Shown here: positions 1-11,530 of the stretch, piece after piece
How positions within the stretch are numbered: the first letter of the stretch is position 1
Layout: every line of letters starts with the position of its first letter
DNA from: Tupaia tana
Lineage: Eukaryota; Chordata; Mammalia; Scandentia; Tupaiidae
NCBI GenBank assembly: GCA_026018925.1
Contig: JAKSZU010000025.1
Coordinates: 27,636,696-27,700,695 of the forward strand
DNA: 64,000 bases
Direction: 5' to 3'
Made by a program: the position numbers and the translations under genes
Notes under the pieces: model-generated
Database searches by the model: none
The model's input: the letters and a program-made list of their open reading frames with translations, nothing else
Told to the model about the DNA's origin: nothing

Positions 1-350
1 GCCATTCTATGCATTTCTTAATGCTTCATATATGCTACTAAATTAATTTTAAAAATAACCTTATAATATAGACATCATATCTTTTGCACTTTTTTAGTTT
101 TTTTATAATGCATATTTCTTTTTAAAATTTTTTATAAAGCAAAAAGTACAGATTTTTTTTTAACGGAGAACTTTACATTCTTTTGTCTGCTTCATGTTTC
201 TCCCTTTCGCTCCTCCTGCCCACCCGACCACGCACTTACAGTCTCAGATATCGCCATTTACTCCCTCTACCCCCAGAGTTCCAGACCTTTCTGTCACAGA
301 TATCCAGAACATGTCCAGTGGGGACATACAGTGCGCACCGTATTTGAGTC
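1..350. other. AT-rich unique sequence, no gene seen
   Basis: The first 180 bases are very AT-rich with several T runs. The next 170 bases are mixed composition with only a 66-codon open frame that resembles no protein I know. I see no splice-site or promoter arrangement that would support a gene. Confidence 0.6.
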
Positions 351-354
351 AGAA

Positions 355-450
355 CATGGAGACCCAGAGGGCAAGGACTGTTCAGGTAACATAGCAAACA
401 AGTGGTGGAAACAGAATTAGGACCCAGGTGTCTGACTCTAACCACGTATT
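355..450 (-). repeat. MIR SINE fragment
   Basis: Read on the plus strand this is the reverse complement of the MIR core and 5' part. Landmarks in order are a degenerate cagagagg-ttaagtaac segment, an aagtggtgg segment, and then ggacccaggtgtctgactct followed by aacca. This order is diagnostic for MIR in antisense. It is heavily diverged, as expected for this ancient mammalian family. Confidence 0.65.
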
Positions 451-1403
451 TGGAAGCACCACACGTTCATAGAGAGGAGACATGGGGTAATGCGATCACC
501 ATAACTGTGCACAAGAAGATTTAGTGTGAGAATGGGAGCCTGCATGAGTTTGGGGAGAGTAAGTTACAGGGAGAATGAGACATATAAATTCTGCTTTCAT
601 GTGTTTGGTCAATAGAACACACAGAAAGCTTACCTTCAAGATTTAAATGTCTTACTCAGAGAAACAAAAATAAATAAAATTAAGTAAACAATGAGGTAGC
701 TATGTTACTGAGAGGAATCATTTCATTTTGGACAATCACCGGTAGATTATGGAGAACCAATGAGTCACTTAGACTTCTGGATGGTAAGTATCTATCTTAG
801 CCTATCCTAGTCCGTAAATAACTGGCTTATAGGTCTGAGCAAATATATTTACCTGGAAAAGCCTGTAGTTATTTTCAGAGAGGTACAGGATGAAAGAAAT
901 AATTACAACGGCATTTCTCACCAGTCTTCTCTCTGCGAGGTGTGTGTGTGTGTATGTGTGCGGATGCGTGTGTGTGTACACATGCGCAAGTGCATACATA
1001 CACGTGTGTGTAAATGTGTCTTTCATCTGGAACAATTGTCTAGGCTTTCGGTTCTGCTTTAGGAGCTAAGGAATGTACTGAGTTTGGAATTCCTTTCATG
1101 TGGAAGGACTCCAGCTCCCGAGGACAGTCGATGACAGACAAGCACTGTGCACAGGAAGAGCGTACAGAAGACGTTCATGTGCAGTTTGCTTAGGTAACAC
1201 TGGTGGACGCACGCAATGCAGGGTTTCTGTAACTGCGACCCGCCTTCTCGGGCCAGGATGGCAATCATTGAAATGCATTCCGCAGCAATCAGTTTACGGG
1301 TATTTTCACAGGACGTATAACTTGACTAGTCTTCAGTGTTTTCTGCTATAGGATATCAAATAGTGATTTTTTTTTCCTTTGTGTTCCAATAGCACTTTTT
1401 ACA

Positions 1404-1439
<36 letters not shown>

Positions 1440-2005
1440 ATATATTTTTCACTGTAGATATGGTATATATGTAGTAAAAAAGTGCTAAATACACACACAC
1501 TATGCACACACACACAAACAAAAAGCATTATTCTGTCATCGAAATACCATGCAAACAAAAACTGTGTAACACTCATTTTTGTGTTATGGTGCTTATAGAT
1601 ACCTAGTAATTAACAGAAATATTTCTGGATGAGTAAACGCCTAGGTGAATGATCCATGGTTGAAATGTTTTTGCCATGATTTTCAGGGAAATTAATATCA
1701 TTTTGTGCTGTTCAGCAGCCCTCAGATATTTTATTCCTATTTTAGATGTGTATTAATCCTGTAAACATGTTCTACATATATCTCTCGAGAAAGCAAAGGG
1801 CTTGAATATTCTCTTTTATGCACTATCAAGGTAGGAGATGGAGAGAGCTGAGAACTAGGAGCTCTGTGATGATCCTAGAGGAGAATCTAGTTAGAGGAGA
1901 TTGAATAGGATTCCATTTATTTATTGTTTCTTTCCTTGAGTTTCTTTTTGTGTATTTGTTTAGTTTTTACTTAGACTTCTGTCACTCTACTACTCAAAAT
2001 CTATT
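450..2005. other. Unique sequence, no gene seen
   Basis: No recognisable gene lies in this stretch. It is mostly AT-rich and contains two TG-repeat patches (about 940-1015 and 1407-1437) and a short CA-rich patch near 1490-1520. Small open frames at 1096-1351 overlap on both strands and resemble nothing known. Confidence 0.55.
1407..1437. repeat. (TG)n microsatellite
   Basis: About fifteen uninterrupted TG units. A related diverged CA-rich stretch follows at about 1490-1520, and a TG-rich patch lies upstream at 940-1015. Confidence 0.95.
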
Positions 2006-2009
2006 CTCT

Positions 2010-2315
2010 CCCTTTGTATCTGTGATCAGATCCCAACTCTAACCTGGCTTCGAAAGCCACACTCGGTCTGCTCTCTGTACACACTGTTGGTCTTATCTCA
2101 TGGTATACCCATTATCCTTCGTATCTTCTCTGAGGGGCATTGTACTAGCTCTACCTGGAAGTCTTCTCCATCCTCTTTACTTGGCTGGGTCTGTTTTTAC
2201 TTTCAGGTCTCAAGTTCATTCATTCCTCAGAGAGGTTTTCCTTGAACACTCCTTACACTGGTCCTCTAGCTGTGCAGTCTCATAGCCTTCTAGTTTAATT
2301 CTGCCCAGATCTCGA
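2010..2315 (+). repeat. L2 LINE 3' fragment
   Basis: The text runs through the typical sense-strand landmarks of the L2 3' region: a degenerate tctgctctct segment, then ctttcaggtctcaagttcat, then tcctcagagaggttttcctt followed by gaacactcc. This region near the end of L2 is often seen as isolated fragments. No open reading frame is preserved. Confidence 0.7.
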
Positions 2316-2489
2316 CGTGTTGGAGATCCCCCATGTTCACCTGCAGACTCAGCCAATCTGAGCTCCACCTGCCTCAGTGTTGGCACCATAGGTGTGGACA
2401 GAGAAGCATCTTGGGAGGGCAACCTCCAGCCCTGGCTTCTCTATCCTTCAGCCTGTCAAGTCACTCCCTTGAGGAAAGACCATCTCCAG

Positions 2490-2663
2490 CATGTCGGGGG
2501 GGGGGGGTGGCCATGCCATGACCCCTTCTCCTCCATTCTCCTCCTGGGACTTCAACACACACACGTGCTCAGAGTGATTTCCAAGCCAGTGGGTCTAGGA
2601 CTTGAATCGTGGTCAGTCATGTGGGAGTCCAGCCATGTCATCACTACACCACCTGCTGGACCC
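2490..2663 (-). mobile_element. tRNA-derived SINE (type A), truncated at its 3' end
   Basis: The plus strand ends in acctgctggaccc, the reverse complement of the SINE head. Before it come a degenerate B-box segment (aggacttgaatcg) and the middle landmark tccattctcctcctggga. A run of ten or more G sits at the left border, where the CT-rich tail should be, so the 3' third is missing or replaced. Confidence 0.8.
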
Positions 2664-2687
2664 ACATATACCCTCAACCTTTAAAAG

Positions 2688-2910
2688 GCTATGGCTGAGT
2701 GGTTCTGAGCACAGAAATGAAGCTGGACTGCCTTGGTTCAAGTCCTAGCTCTGCCATATTTTAGTTGTAGAATAAGTTTTCTAATGGGTAAAATAGTTAT
2801 AATTCGAATACTCAGGTTGACTGCAGGATTAAATAAGTGCCTCTATCTAAAGCCTTTATGTATGTTCTTGGCACATGATAAGTGCTCTGTAGATATTAGT
2901 TGTTGTCGGC
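2688..2910 (+). repeat. MIR SINE, nearly full length
   Basis: This is a sense-strand MIR. It has a tRNA-like head (ggctgagtggttctgagcac), the segment ggttcaagtcctagctctgcc, the core gggtaaaatag, gcaggattaaataagtgcc, and the 3' end tggcacatgataagtgctct. The order of landmarks and the roughly 220-base length match a nearly complete MIR. Confidence 0.88.
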
Positions 2911-2914
2911 CTTA

Positions 2915-4590
2915 TTGTTTGATATTTTCAGATGATTCCATTCTGAAATATATGATTGGCATATTGTGGATTTCTACTGATTTTTTTTTATTTTTGCTTT
3001 TACATTGAAAATAATCTCTAAAAAATATATAATTTAGATATAATTATAGTAGGTAGTAATGATAGTAATAATTTAGACATAGAGACTACCTTGGAGTTGA
3101 TTGTGGTCAACCAGTAAGGAAATGGTGACAACAGAGGAGCAGGCCCCACCGAAGATCCCACGGCAGGTCCCAATGAAGCGAGGACAAGCGCTGAGATAAA
3201 ATGAGTGTTACGGTGGCCCTTCCAGCCTCGCCATCCTGCCACGGTGCCAGCCTGGCATTACCCATGGAGAATTGCTTCTCCAGTAAATTGATTATCGACA
3301 CGTGCAACCTTTGCTTGATGCTGTCTGAGGGTGGAAACGCCACTATTGCTCCAGAGCCCTGCATTCGGCCTCCACCAGGAGTCAGGATCATAATGCCACC
3401 GAGGGAGTAGGAAAATCCCGGACTCTTGCAAGTTAATCTGAGGGTGTGGTAAGTTCTCCATACTGGAAAGAAATTAAGGCTATTTAAGGATGTGAGATAT
3501 AAAGAAGTTGCCTTCTCTGATACCTCTGAAACTGTCATTAGTGGCCTGGCTACTGCCACAGCAGGCTGGGCCTTCCTTCCACACACAGCTGTCCTCCTCT
3601 TTTAGGGAGAGCTATATAAGGCAGTGAACCACACAACTTTCCTCTGAAGCAGCTAGAACTTCTTGTCAATATCATCTTTTATCTCTGTCTTCTCAGAAGC
3701 CCTGAGAAGAGATCTTATCAAATAGAGAGTCAAAGGAAGCTTCTGGTGTTACCGTGTCCCAGACAGCCTTCTGGAATTCTTAAGCATGGAGCCAGATTCG
3801 TGACAGGCATGGTGTGGTCTGTATGATGTTTTCCCTCTGACCGTCCCCGTAGTATCTTCAGGCTGTGTGAACAAGAGCCAAACAGAATGTTCACCTTTGC
3901 CCTGCGTGCTCAGGAGGGGAAGGCCCGCACTGTCCTTGTGAATCGGTAAATACTGCTTGCCCTTCTATCCCTGAGGCAAATCCGAGGATTCACAGGTAAA
4001 AACAAATAGGCAAGCTCCCTCTTTTTCCCTGTATTCAACAGAACTCAGCCGCTCATTCTGCTTTGCCATTATCACCTCAGAACTTGTAGCTGTTACTTCC
4101 AGACTCTGAGTCATCCTTTAATCATCTACATGAAGAAATGAATATGGCCATATTTCCAGGGTGGTTATCGTCACAGTTAAGCACAGAAATTTTATTTGAT
4201 AGCATAATACAAACAGAGCCCAATCAAGAGAAATGATTATCTCACAGCTGTCTCGCTTCTGAACTTAAAACAGGTCCCTAGTGTAGGAGTGTTTTGCTGC
4301 TGAAGATGTGGATCAGCTTAGAGGTGGACTTCATCACGATTCTCAGTTTTTATAGTCAACATCATTTATTTTGGTTACTTTCAGGAAACACGTAAAATGA
4401 TTTTTACTCAATTATTAACTTAAGAAAAAAAAAATCGCGAAGACTCACCCGCAAGAAATTTGCAGGAACGTGGTTCAGACGTGAGAACACGTCCGTGGGG
4501 GGAGCAGCGGCCCAGCCGGGGTGTGCGTGTGAAGCCCTCCCTGTGCGACAGACGCTGTCCTGTGCACGTGAGTGTGCTCAGACCTCAAGT
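2915..4590. other. Unique sequence, no gene seen
   Basis: No recognisable gene. The longest open frame is 159 codons on the minus strand (3107-3586). It has low-complexity composition, no domain I know and no splice context. A tatataag motif at 3611 is isolated and has no supporting promoter features. The segment 4100-4440 is AT-rich. Confidence 0.5.
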
Positions 4591-4595
4591 GGGCA

Positions 4596-4690
4596 GTCTC
4601 AGATCATGTCACGTGTGTTTCACAGACGAAGAAACTGAGGCAGGGTGGCTGAAGCTTTTGTGCGAAGACATAAACTATTACACGGTGGGC
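4596..4690 (-). repeat. MIR SINE fragment
   Basis: The antisense MIR landmark for the core is present (tcacagacgaagaaactgag followed by gcagggtggctgaag), then a degenerate equivalent of the cacagctagtaag region. It overlaps weak open frames at 4460-5148, which are therefore not credible as coding. Confidence 0.55.
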
Positions 4691-6800
4691 CTGGAGGAGT
4701 TGGCCGGGTCGTACAGGGCAGTTCCCCTCGGAGGCTCCACTCCAACCCCCCCCACACCCACCATGTGCTGCTTCTCCCGCCATCATACTGGGGTCCAGCC
4801 ACTGCACGCAAACCGAGCTCCAGGCTCACCCGTGAGTCCGCATCCCTGTTCCAGGTGCAAAGCGTGGGTGTAGGTGCCTCGTCCTGCCGCGTCTCACACC
4901 TTGTCCTCTCCTCAAGACCTGGTGCAGCAGGTACCTGGCCTTTGATGGTCGGACCCCTGCTCCATCACATTTCTGCAAACCCGGAACTGAGCTCACACGT
5001 TCAGACGTCAGTGACTGACGAAAACCCGGTCACTGCTCACGTGGTGGTAACCACCGGGAGCCTCGGAGGGGACACGCAGGCCTGCTTACGACTTCGGCGA
5101 GTTAGGGAACTTGCAGCTGTGGATAACAGTGATTGCTTACAAATATAAAAGACCTTTTCTCTAGAAGGTATCAGTTTGACTTTTATCCCAGCCATAAACA
5201 ACTTCTAATCAGTGGGGAAAGGAAAAAAACACACGCCGAAGAGAGTAATTGTAGGCTTTGAGGAAGTTCTTTACAGTCTGCTGAGAACGGAGGCTGTGCA
5301 CGTTGATTCTAATTCATAGCGATTCCTTCCAACGTCAACTTGAAAGCTGGGTAATGCGACACGTGAGCGGACAGAAGGGGCTAAGGAAAAGGCTGAGCGA
5401 GATTTCTCGTGTAGAACGCTTTTGACATGGTCCAGCTACCACGTCACAACTTCATGTTTCTTACTCTTGGCAGCAGAATAAAGTCCTCAGCAGAAGGACT
5501 TTTTTCAAGTCCAAAAACATGACACTTCGGAGCCCGAGCCGTATCTCCTCTTCTCATGTCTGTGGACTTGCCGTGTTTGCAGATGGAAGTCATTTAATAC
5601 CGTGGTGATCTTTCATCCAGCTGCTTCCTCTCAGTGACCTGGTGTTTACTCTAAGAAAACACCAACAAGGTGTCTGATTTCTTCATGGAATAATGGCAAC
5701 TATTTAAAACAAAAGGATTTTGTCCGGTGGATTCATAAATCTTTCACTGTTTCCGTGGTTTAACAAAAAAAGGTTCGTTTGTTCTCCAAGGAGTGTTTGC
5801 CTGCAAGACAAGACCAGCTTGGGTTTCTAATAGAAAAATGTGTTTTTAAGGTGGGAGAAGGTAACAGTGGGATAAAAAGCCACTGTTCTATCTATGCCAA
5901 GAGAATCCAGTCTTTCACTGCTTGTGGCTCGATCTGTCCAGAAATTATCATTTTGAAAGAAAACCCCAGAATCCTCCCTGGCACTTTTCAGGATGCTTTG
6001 AAAATACTAGCAGGTTCTTTGTGGGTTTCACACATCTGTGCTTCAGCATGTGTGGTTCCTGCTGATTTTCAAGCCCTTTCTATACCCCAGAAGGCAGACT
6101 CTCCCTGGGATGAGAGAGGCTGCTGGTAACCACAGTAACACACCTTTCCAGGGACTCTTCCCATTGACATTTAATAGGCTGAATCATAAATAATGAAATG
6201 AAATCTTTCAGCAGAAGACCAGAAGCTGCAACTGGGACGTTCAGGAAATGGATAACAGCTGTCTTTAAGGTGACGAGATGCACGATGCTTTCTTATATTG
6301 GAGGCAATTTTTCAGGCACAAGAGAGGACTTGAATCTAGAGTGTCCATGCCATATTCCCCATAGATCGCGGACATGGACATGCCAGATATTCTGTCAAAT
6401 GTGAATCTACATCCCAACACACGTCATAGATGCGAGAGTGTAGATTTGGCCTTGGTGTGTAAACAGTTCATGTAGAAACTGCATACAAGTATGTGTCCTT
6501 ACAGTCCTGAGTGGGTCCACGAATGGGGCGAAGTGGGTTATATTAAACAGCAGGTCTGTGTTGAGTACCTAATGCATCACAAACTCTTCTGGTCCTTGGA
6601 GGTAGAATGGAAGACATGGACGAGGAAGCAGCAGATTGTAGACAGGTGTCTGGAGGTCGACCACAGTCAGTAAGGTAGAGAGTGGAGGAAGTGGGGAGAG
6701 GGTCCCAGGCAGCGGCCACGGGTCAGGTGAGGCCTTGGGTGCTGAGAGGTCACACTGTGACTGGGAACTGAAACTGCTTCAGCATGGTAGTCTCTGGCCA
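4690..6800. other. Unique sequence, no gene seen
   Basis: Open frames of 137, 167 and 116 codons begin at 4460, 4645 and 5779. Two overlap each other in different frames and a MIR. None has a domain, repeat or motif I recognise. The rest is mixed-composition sequence without identifiable repeats. Confidence 0.5.
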
Positions 6801-6804
6801 AAAC

Positions 6805-7200
6805 CATATTCATCCAACATTCAAAAAACGTCTATTTTGGGGAACCAGCAGTTAGCGTAATGGCTATGTCGCTGGGCTCTCACGTAGTTGACCACGGTTC
6901 GAGTCCCGGACCCGGTGGCTTAAACTCATGCTGGGCACGTGTGCGTGCATGCCCAAGATCCCGAGAGGAGAATGGAGGAGAAGGGATTGTGGTGTGGCCA
7001 TCCCCCCTGGGGGGTGATTTCTCGCTTTCTGTCTCTCTGTCCCTCTCTGTCTGTCTATCTGGCGAGCGCACGCGCCCTATAGCAAAAACCTCTCCAAAAA
7101 AAAATAAATGTCTATTTTTGTTCCTATGATATGGCAGGAAGTGTTCCAGGTGTGTGGGGTACAACCGTCAGCAAGGCAGTGAAAGGATGTCCTTTCTGTC
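6805..7200 (-). repeat. L2 LINE 3' end, split by a SINE
   Basis: The left part (attcatccaacattcaaaaa) and the right part (degenerate ctatgtgccagg, then gttccaggtgtgtggggtac) read as one antisense L2 3' end once the SINE at 6839-7108 is removed. The duplicated gtctatttt at the two borders is the SINE target-site duplication inside the L2. Confidence 0.65.
6839..7108 (+). mobile_element. tRNA-derived SINE (type A), full length with target-site duplication
   Basis: This is one of the best copies in the window. It has a head with an A-box-like tagcgtaatggc, a B-box ggttcgagtcc, the segment gtggcttaaactcatg, a middle cccaagatcccgagaggaga, a CT-rich stretch, and an end in ccctatagcaaaaacctctc plus an A-rich tail. 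The flanks carry a 9-base direct repeat, gtctatttt, at 6830-6838 and 7110-7118. The two Pol III box-like motifs support a tRNA origin; the parent tRNA is not certain. Confidence 0.93.
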
Positions 7201-7435
7201 CTTGTGGGGAATGTCCCTCGGCCCCTCCTCACAGTCCCTCCTCCTTGTCCCATGCTCTTACCATGTGAGGAAGAGGAGGTGATATATTGCAGCAGCCAAT
7301 GCAAAGCTCTTGTCTTGGGCTTTTGGAGGGATAGCAACTCCTTGATTTTAATTTGTCTCAATGGGCGTCTGACTTCAATAAAAATTAATGGGGCTGATAA
7401 AATATGCGAAGTTTTGTACTGAGTCCAGGCAGTAA

Positions 7436-8130
7436 AAAGATGAACTGACCTATAGACTCAATGCAGTCGTCATCAAAATCCTAATGAGTTGCTTTGTAGA
7501 TACAAAGTTTATATGGAAAGACAGAAGACCTAGCATATTTTTTTCTTTCTTTCTTTTTCTTTTTTTTTGGAAAGATTTTTGCTATAGTGTGCGTGTGCTT
7601 GTCAGAAAGAGAGAGACAGAGAGACAGAAAGCAAGAAATCATCCCCCGGGGGATGGCCATGCCACAATCCCTTCTCCATTCTCCTCTCAGGATCTTGGGC
7701 ACGCACACGCGCCCGGCATGAGTTTAAGCCACCGGGTCCGGGACTCAAACTGTGGTCAACTACAGGGGAGTCCAGCGACATAGCCATTATGCCAACTGCT
7801 GGTCCCAAAACGTAGCATATTCAACCCAGTACTGAAGAAGCACAAAATTGGAGGACTGAGTCTATCTGACTTTCAGGTTTCCTATAAAACTACAGTGATC
7901 AAGATAGTGCCGTGTGGGTAAAAGCATAGAGATTGGTGGAACACGTCTCGTTGCTATGAGTATTTTAGAAATAATTAAAAAATAGATCCACACAAACATT
8001 GGCAACTGATCTGTGATCTAGGAGCAAAGGCAGTCCAACGGAGAAAGGATAGCCTTTCAGCAGAGACGCTAGAACGGTTGGACAGCCACACCCCGGGGTA
8101 GGTTGTATGCAAATACTGCACCATTTCCTA
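7436..8130 (+). repeat. L1 LINE ORF2 3' fragment, split by a SINE
   Basis: The sense-strand L1 ORF2 landmark ctatagactcaatgcag followed by catcaaaatcc lies on the left. After the SINE come ggaggactgagtctatctga, ctacagtgatcaag, agattggtggaac and tagatccacacaaaca, in canonical L1 order. Several frameshifts and stops break the frame. The part after 8070 resembles an L1 3' untranslated region less clearly. Confidence 0.82.
7539..7806 (-). mobile_element. tRNA-derived SINE (type A) inside L1, with target-site duplication
   Basis: A full antisense copy: poly(T), ttttgctatag, GA-rich stretch, ccattctcctctcaggatct, the region of the B box, and ending in ctgctggtccc. The short direct repeat tagcatat at 7531-7538 and 7813-7820 marks the insertion into the L1 fragment, so this SINE is younger than that L1. 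Confidence 0.92.
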
Positions 8131-8179
8131 TAAGAGACTGGACATGTCAAGTTGGATGTCTGGAGCAGAGGGGTAGGCC

Positions 8180-8600
8180 ATGAAACCACACCTCTGCAGG
8201 TGGCCTGTATTCTCAGGCAAACCGAAGAGTCTTAACAGAGCATCCAGGCAAGTGCAGTTAGAACGTGGGGTGCAGGGAAGGGACCTGCAGGCTCCGCCCG
8301 CGGAGTACCTCCCTGTGCTGCCCCGGCCCTGCTGCGCTCTCCTCGTGAGCTCTGTAACGGCCTGTAAGACAGACGTCGCTGTGCATCAGCCCCAGCTCCC
8401 TTCCAGATCCCCTCTCACCTTCCTCCGCATCTCTCTCCGGCCTCTCCTACTCCAGGCTCAGAGCCCCTGGCCCCTGGAGGATTTTCAGAATCTCAGGCCT
8501 TCTCTGAGAGCAACTGGCATGTTTTAGTTGGCTAGGACATGGGGACGAATGTCAGCCCTTTATGTGGAGCTGAATAATAAAGATGCAGAATGCTCGAGTG
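8180..8600. other. GC-richer unique sequence, no gene seen
   Basis: A 115-codon open frame on the plus strand (8180-8527) is rich in Pro, Leu and Ser and has no recognisable domain. I see no repeat family here. Confidence 0.45.
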
Positions 8601-8965
8601 TGCTCACTTGATTGCTAACTGTCCTTAATAACAGATCACCGAGGAAAGGATGTATACAGCTATGTCGTTTCAATAAACATAATTTTATATCCATTGTAGA
8701 GGGTGTCTTTCAAGAGGCATATTTTGATTTTTAATGTTTTCCGCAAACTTGGTTTTATATAGGAGTTGCTGCTTTTATTAATATTACAGTTAATTTTTTA
8801 AACAAAGACAAATGGCTTGGATTTTTATGAACGTTATTTTAAAGTTGCTCATAATTTGAGCCTATACTTACTCAAATAACCAAATAAAATGCATGAATGT
8901 GATTAATGGGATATTTATGAGGAGGGCTGTTTCTTTTTGTAAAAATATCAAAAATACAAAAAATA
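8600..8965. other. AT-rich repeat-free segment, candidate conserved noncoding element
   Basis: This stretch has no interspersed repeat. It is AT-rich and carries many TAAT/ATTA cores, aacaaagacaaatgg (SOX/HMG-like) and caataaacataa. This texture is typical of conserved developmental enhancers, but conservation cannot be judged from one sequence. Confidence 0.25.
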
Positions 8966-9890
8966 AAGTCCATCAGTGATTTAGGAAGCATCTTCCAACA
9001 TTGTAAATCTGGAGAAGATGCTGGCTTTTCCCTCCGGGAAGCCAGGTCACTGTGTGGAGAAGACAGACCCTGTGGTTATTGGCTCGTGAACCTCAGTGGG
9101 CTTCTCCGGCCTCTGGCAGAGGATGGTCCTTGGTCTGCTTAGGCCTGGGCCCTCTGGGACGCCCCTGGAACACTAGATTAAAGCTCTCCCTGTTTCCCCA
9201 GCGTGATGGGGAAATCCACCCCGTCTCAGCAGCCTTCCCTCGGCTGGAACACATCGAAGCCTTGGCAGGTCAGCAGGGCAGGCCGGGGTTGACGTCGGAA
9301 CCGCCGGTTAGCAGAACCGGCAGTCATCCATCTGTGGGCTTTTCGTCCGAGGAGGCCGCCTCCCTCCCATGAGAAAGAGCCAGAGCCATGTGGCTGAACC
9401 CCGGGGGCTCCCTCCCACGCTTGAGGTCTCCCTGGAGCTTACTCCCAGCCCGAGGCCTGCTAGCAACTCTGAGAGGGCAGTGATGTCAGCGGGGAGCAGG
9501 GAGGCCACGGGAGCCGATCCCAGCAAGGTGGCTGGTTTACCTACTCTAGTTTAAAATGGCCTTTCCGTTTCATGAAACATCACCTGAAAAAGGAAAAATG
9601 TGGAAAGCATGAACGTGGCCAAGATCTGATAATGCCATCCGCGAGTGCTGCAGGTATTTTGCTTTGTAATCTTCTGACTGCTCTTAAAGTCACATTTAAA
9701 GTGAGGGCAGCAGAAAGGGAAAGGCACATCTAATCGCCGAACAGCAGGCGGTTAGCTACCGAGATAGGGGTTTCGTGTAAAATGGCACTAACGTACACAA
9801 GCGTCCGTTATGCACTGTCCTAAGCATTTTTTCAGCTCAGCTAATTAAATTTATGTTACACCTCTATCGTGTTAACATGATGTGCACATT
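8965..9890. other. Unique sequence, no gene seen
   Basis: The sequence is GC-rich from about 9030 to 9540, with open frames up to 106 codons that match nothing I know. It is AT-rich after 9560. A very weak MIR-like patch may lie at 9805-9870. Confidence 0.45.
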
Positions 9891-10315
9891 TGGGCTTCAG
9901 GGTGCCCAGACATTTGGGCAAACACAATTCTGATGTGTCTGTGAAGGTGTTTCTAGATGAGATTAACCTCTAAGTCATCGGTCTGAGTGAGTTAGATGGA
10001 CCTTCTTAGTAGGGGTGGACCTCGTCCCATCGATCAAAGACCCGAGTGTAACAAGACTGGGTGGGAGACACTCCTCTGTGGACTGAACGTGCTGGGACGC
10101 TGGTCTTTTCGTGACTTCTGACTCTCACCGAAATGCTGACCCTTCGTGGCTTGTGGATGAGAATTTACACGTAGGCTTTCCTGGTTCTCAGGCTGTCTGA
10201 CGAGGATGAGCTCTGCACATCTGATCCCAGGTCTCCTGCCTGCTCCCTGCAGAAGTCTTGGGACTTCTTTAGCCTCCATAGCGTGTGAGCCAGGTCTTTA
10301 CCATAACTAAGCACA
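9890..10315 (+). repeat. Old dispersed repeat (family name uncertain)
   Basis: The order gggcttcagggtgcccagac, tgtgtctgtgaaggtgtttc, tagatgagattaac, gtgggcctcatcca-like, then ctttcctggttctcaggctg and a degenerate cctccataatcgcgtgagcc end matches a common ancient eutherian interspersed repeat. I recall this element but cannot name it safely. It is strongly diverged. The end lies near 10310. Confidence 0.6.
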
Positions 10316-10674
10316 TTTCGTGGGAGTGTGCATGCGCGCCCACGCACACCCACGAAGGCCTGCACACGGCATGGTAGTCCCACTGCTTTCTGGTTCTCTC
10401 CTAGTTCTCCAGACAAACATACCCAAGAGACGCCCCGCGTCGCAGGCACCAGGGCAATGCCGAGACGAACACAAAGCCACGTTGGAGGTACTCTAGGTAT
10501 CTCCATTTCTAAGATGGGAGAAACACACTGAGAAGTTCGGTAATTTTCTGTCGCGATTTAAAGGTACACTCAGGACTTTTCCAACAACCCAATATATTAT
10601 TCTGTGTGTCCTTCGGTAAGTAAGTAAATAAATAAATTTCTATTAACTATCTAATTAGGTTTTTGGCAATAAAT

Positions 10675-11530
10675 TTAGGTCACCAGTTTGGGAGGCTCAA
10701 CTCCATTTGTAAGGGCAAACACAGACCGCAGATAGCTCCGGAGAGGAGGAGCAGCTTTGAGTTTTGGAGAAACTTGCGAGTCCACAGCTTTCTGGTCAAC
10801 CTTGTGCTGCTCTGACATCTTGGATTTCTCCTGCTCTGTGTCCAGGATCTTCCCTTCCTGGTGTCTGGGCTTCCGTGGTTGCTTTCTCTTGACATAAGGA
10901 TCAGTAAGGTGCTCTGGGATTTTTACTTTGCTAATAGCAATTTTCGTGGAGGTGGCGATGACAGATTTCTGGTGTGTTCTACGCAGTGGAACTCGATTGA
11001 GAACCAGAGGTCCACTCACAGGAGCAGCCACTGCTCAGCTGCTTCAGGAAAACCACCCTCTTGCCCCTGTGGGTCCAGTGAGGGTGATCAGAGCGGTCCC
11101 AGGAGTGATGCTGGCTCGCGGCTTTCTCACAAGCCGACCGAAGGGTTTTGAGGTGCATCTTCAGTAGGATAATACCTAGGCTTTTTGCGAAGTTTGACCA
11201 CCCAGTTACCACCATTTTTGTCCCTACCAACTGGTTTTGTGACAGTGATAAGAACCTTCTCCTTTTTCTTTTCGATCCTGGATTTAGTGGCCGAGTATCT
11301 TGTCTTGTACACGGCCTTCCTGGAATACATGGCAGACTGGAGTATCTGCCGATGCCCCGGACTAGACTGGGTTAGGGCTGCAATGGGGCTTCCCCTTCTT
11401 GGTTTTTAGCCTTAGGGTCACCCTCTCTAACCTGGCCACTGGCATCAGCCTTCTTGGCTCCAGTTTCTTCTCCTTAGTGTCCTTCTTTGCAGCTTGTTCA
11501 CCTGCCATCTTGTGTAGTGGGAAGGAGGAC
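10675..11530 (-). pseudogene. RPL6: Processed pseudogene of ribosomal protein L6
   Basis: Read on the minus strand, this is an intronless, nearly full-length copy of the RPL6 coding sequence. RPL6 is a 60S ribosomal subunit protein of about 290 residues. A start-like ATG lies at 11508-11506, and the segment before it resembles the short leader of the mRNA. Matching blocks fall in three frames: a central block at 11330-11127 (containing VTKPVG and KNGG), a block at 11230-10979 (containing GKRVVFLKQL), and a C-terminal block at 11031-10675 (containing [14 protein letters not shown] and RSVFALTNG) that ends at the normal stop position. Single-base losses near 11455 and 11345, another frame change near 11130-11000, and many substitutions disable it. 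No introns are present where the parent gene has several, so retroposition by L1 machinery is the likely origin. No clear poly(A) tract or target duplication remains. It is not expected to make protein. Confidence 0.95.

Noticed and set aside
3611..3620. TATA-box promoter
   Set aside because: The tatataag motif stands alone. No downstream gene, initiator or CpG-rich context supports it.
4460..5148. Overlapping frames of 137 and 167 codons
   Set aside because: They overlap a MIR fragment and each other in different frames, with no recognisable protein similarity.
6839..6920. tRNA gene
   Set aside because: The A-box and B-box-like motifs belong to the SINE head. The sequence continues into a SINE body and no proper cloverleaf with acceptor stem is evident.
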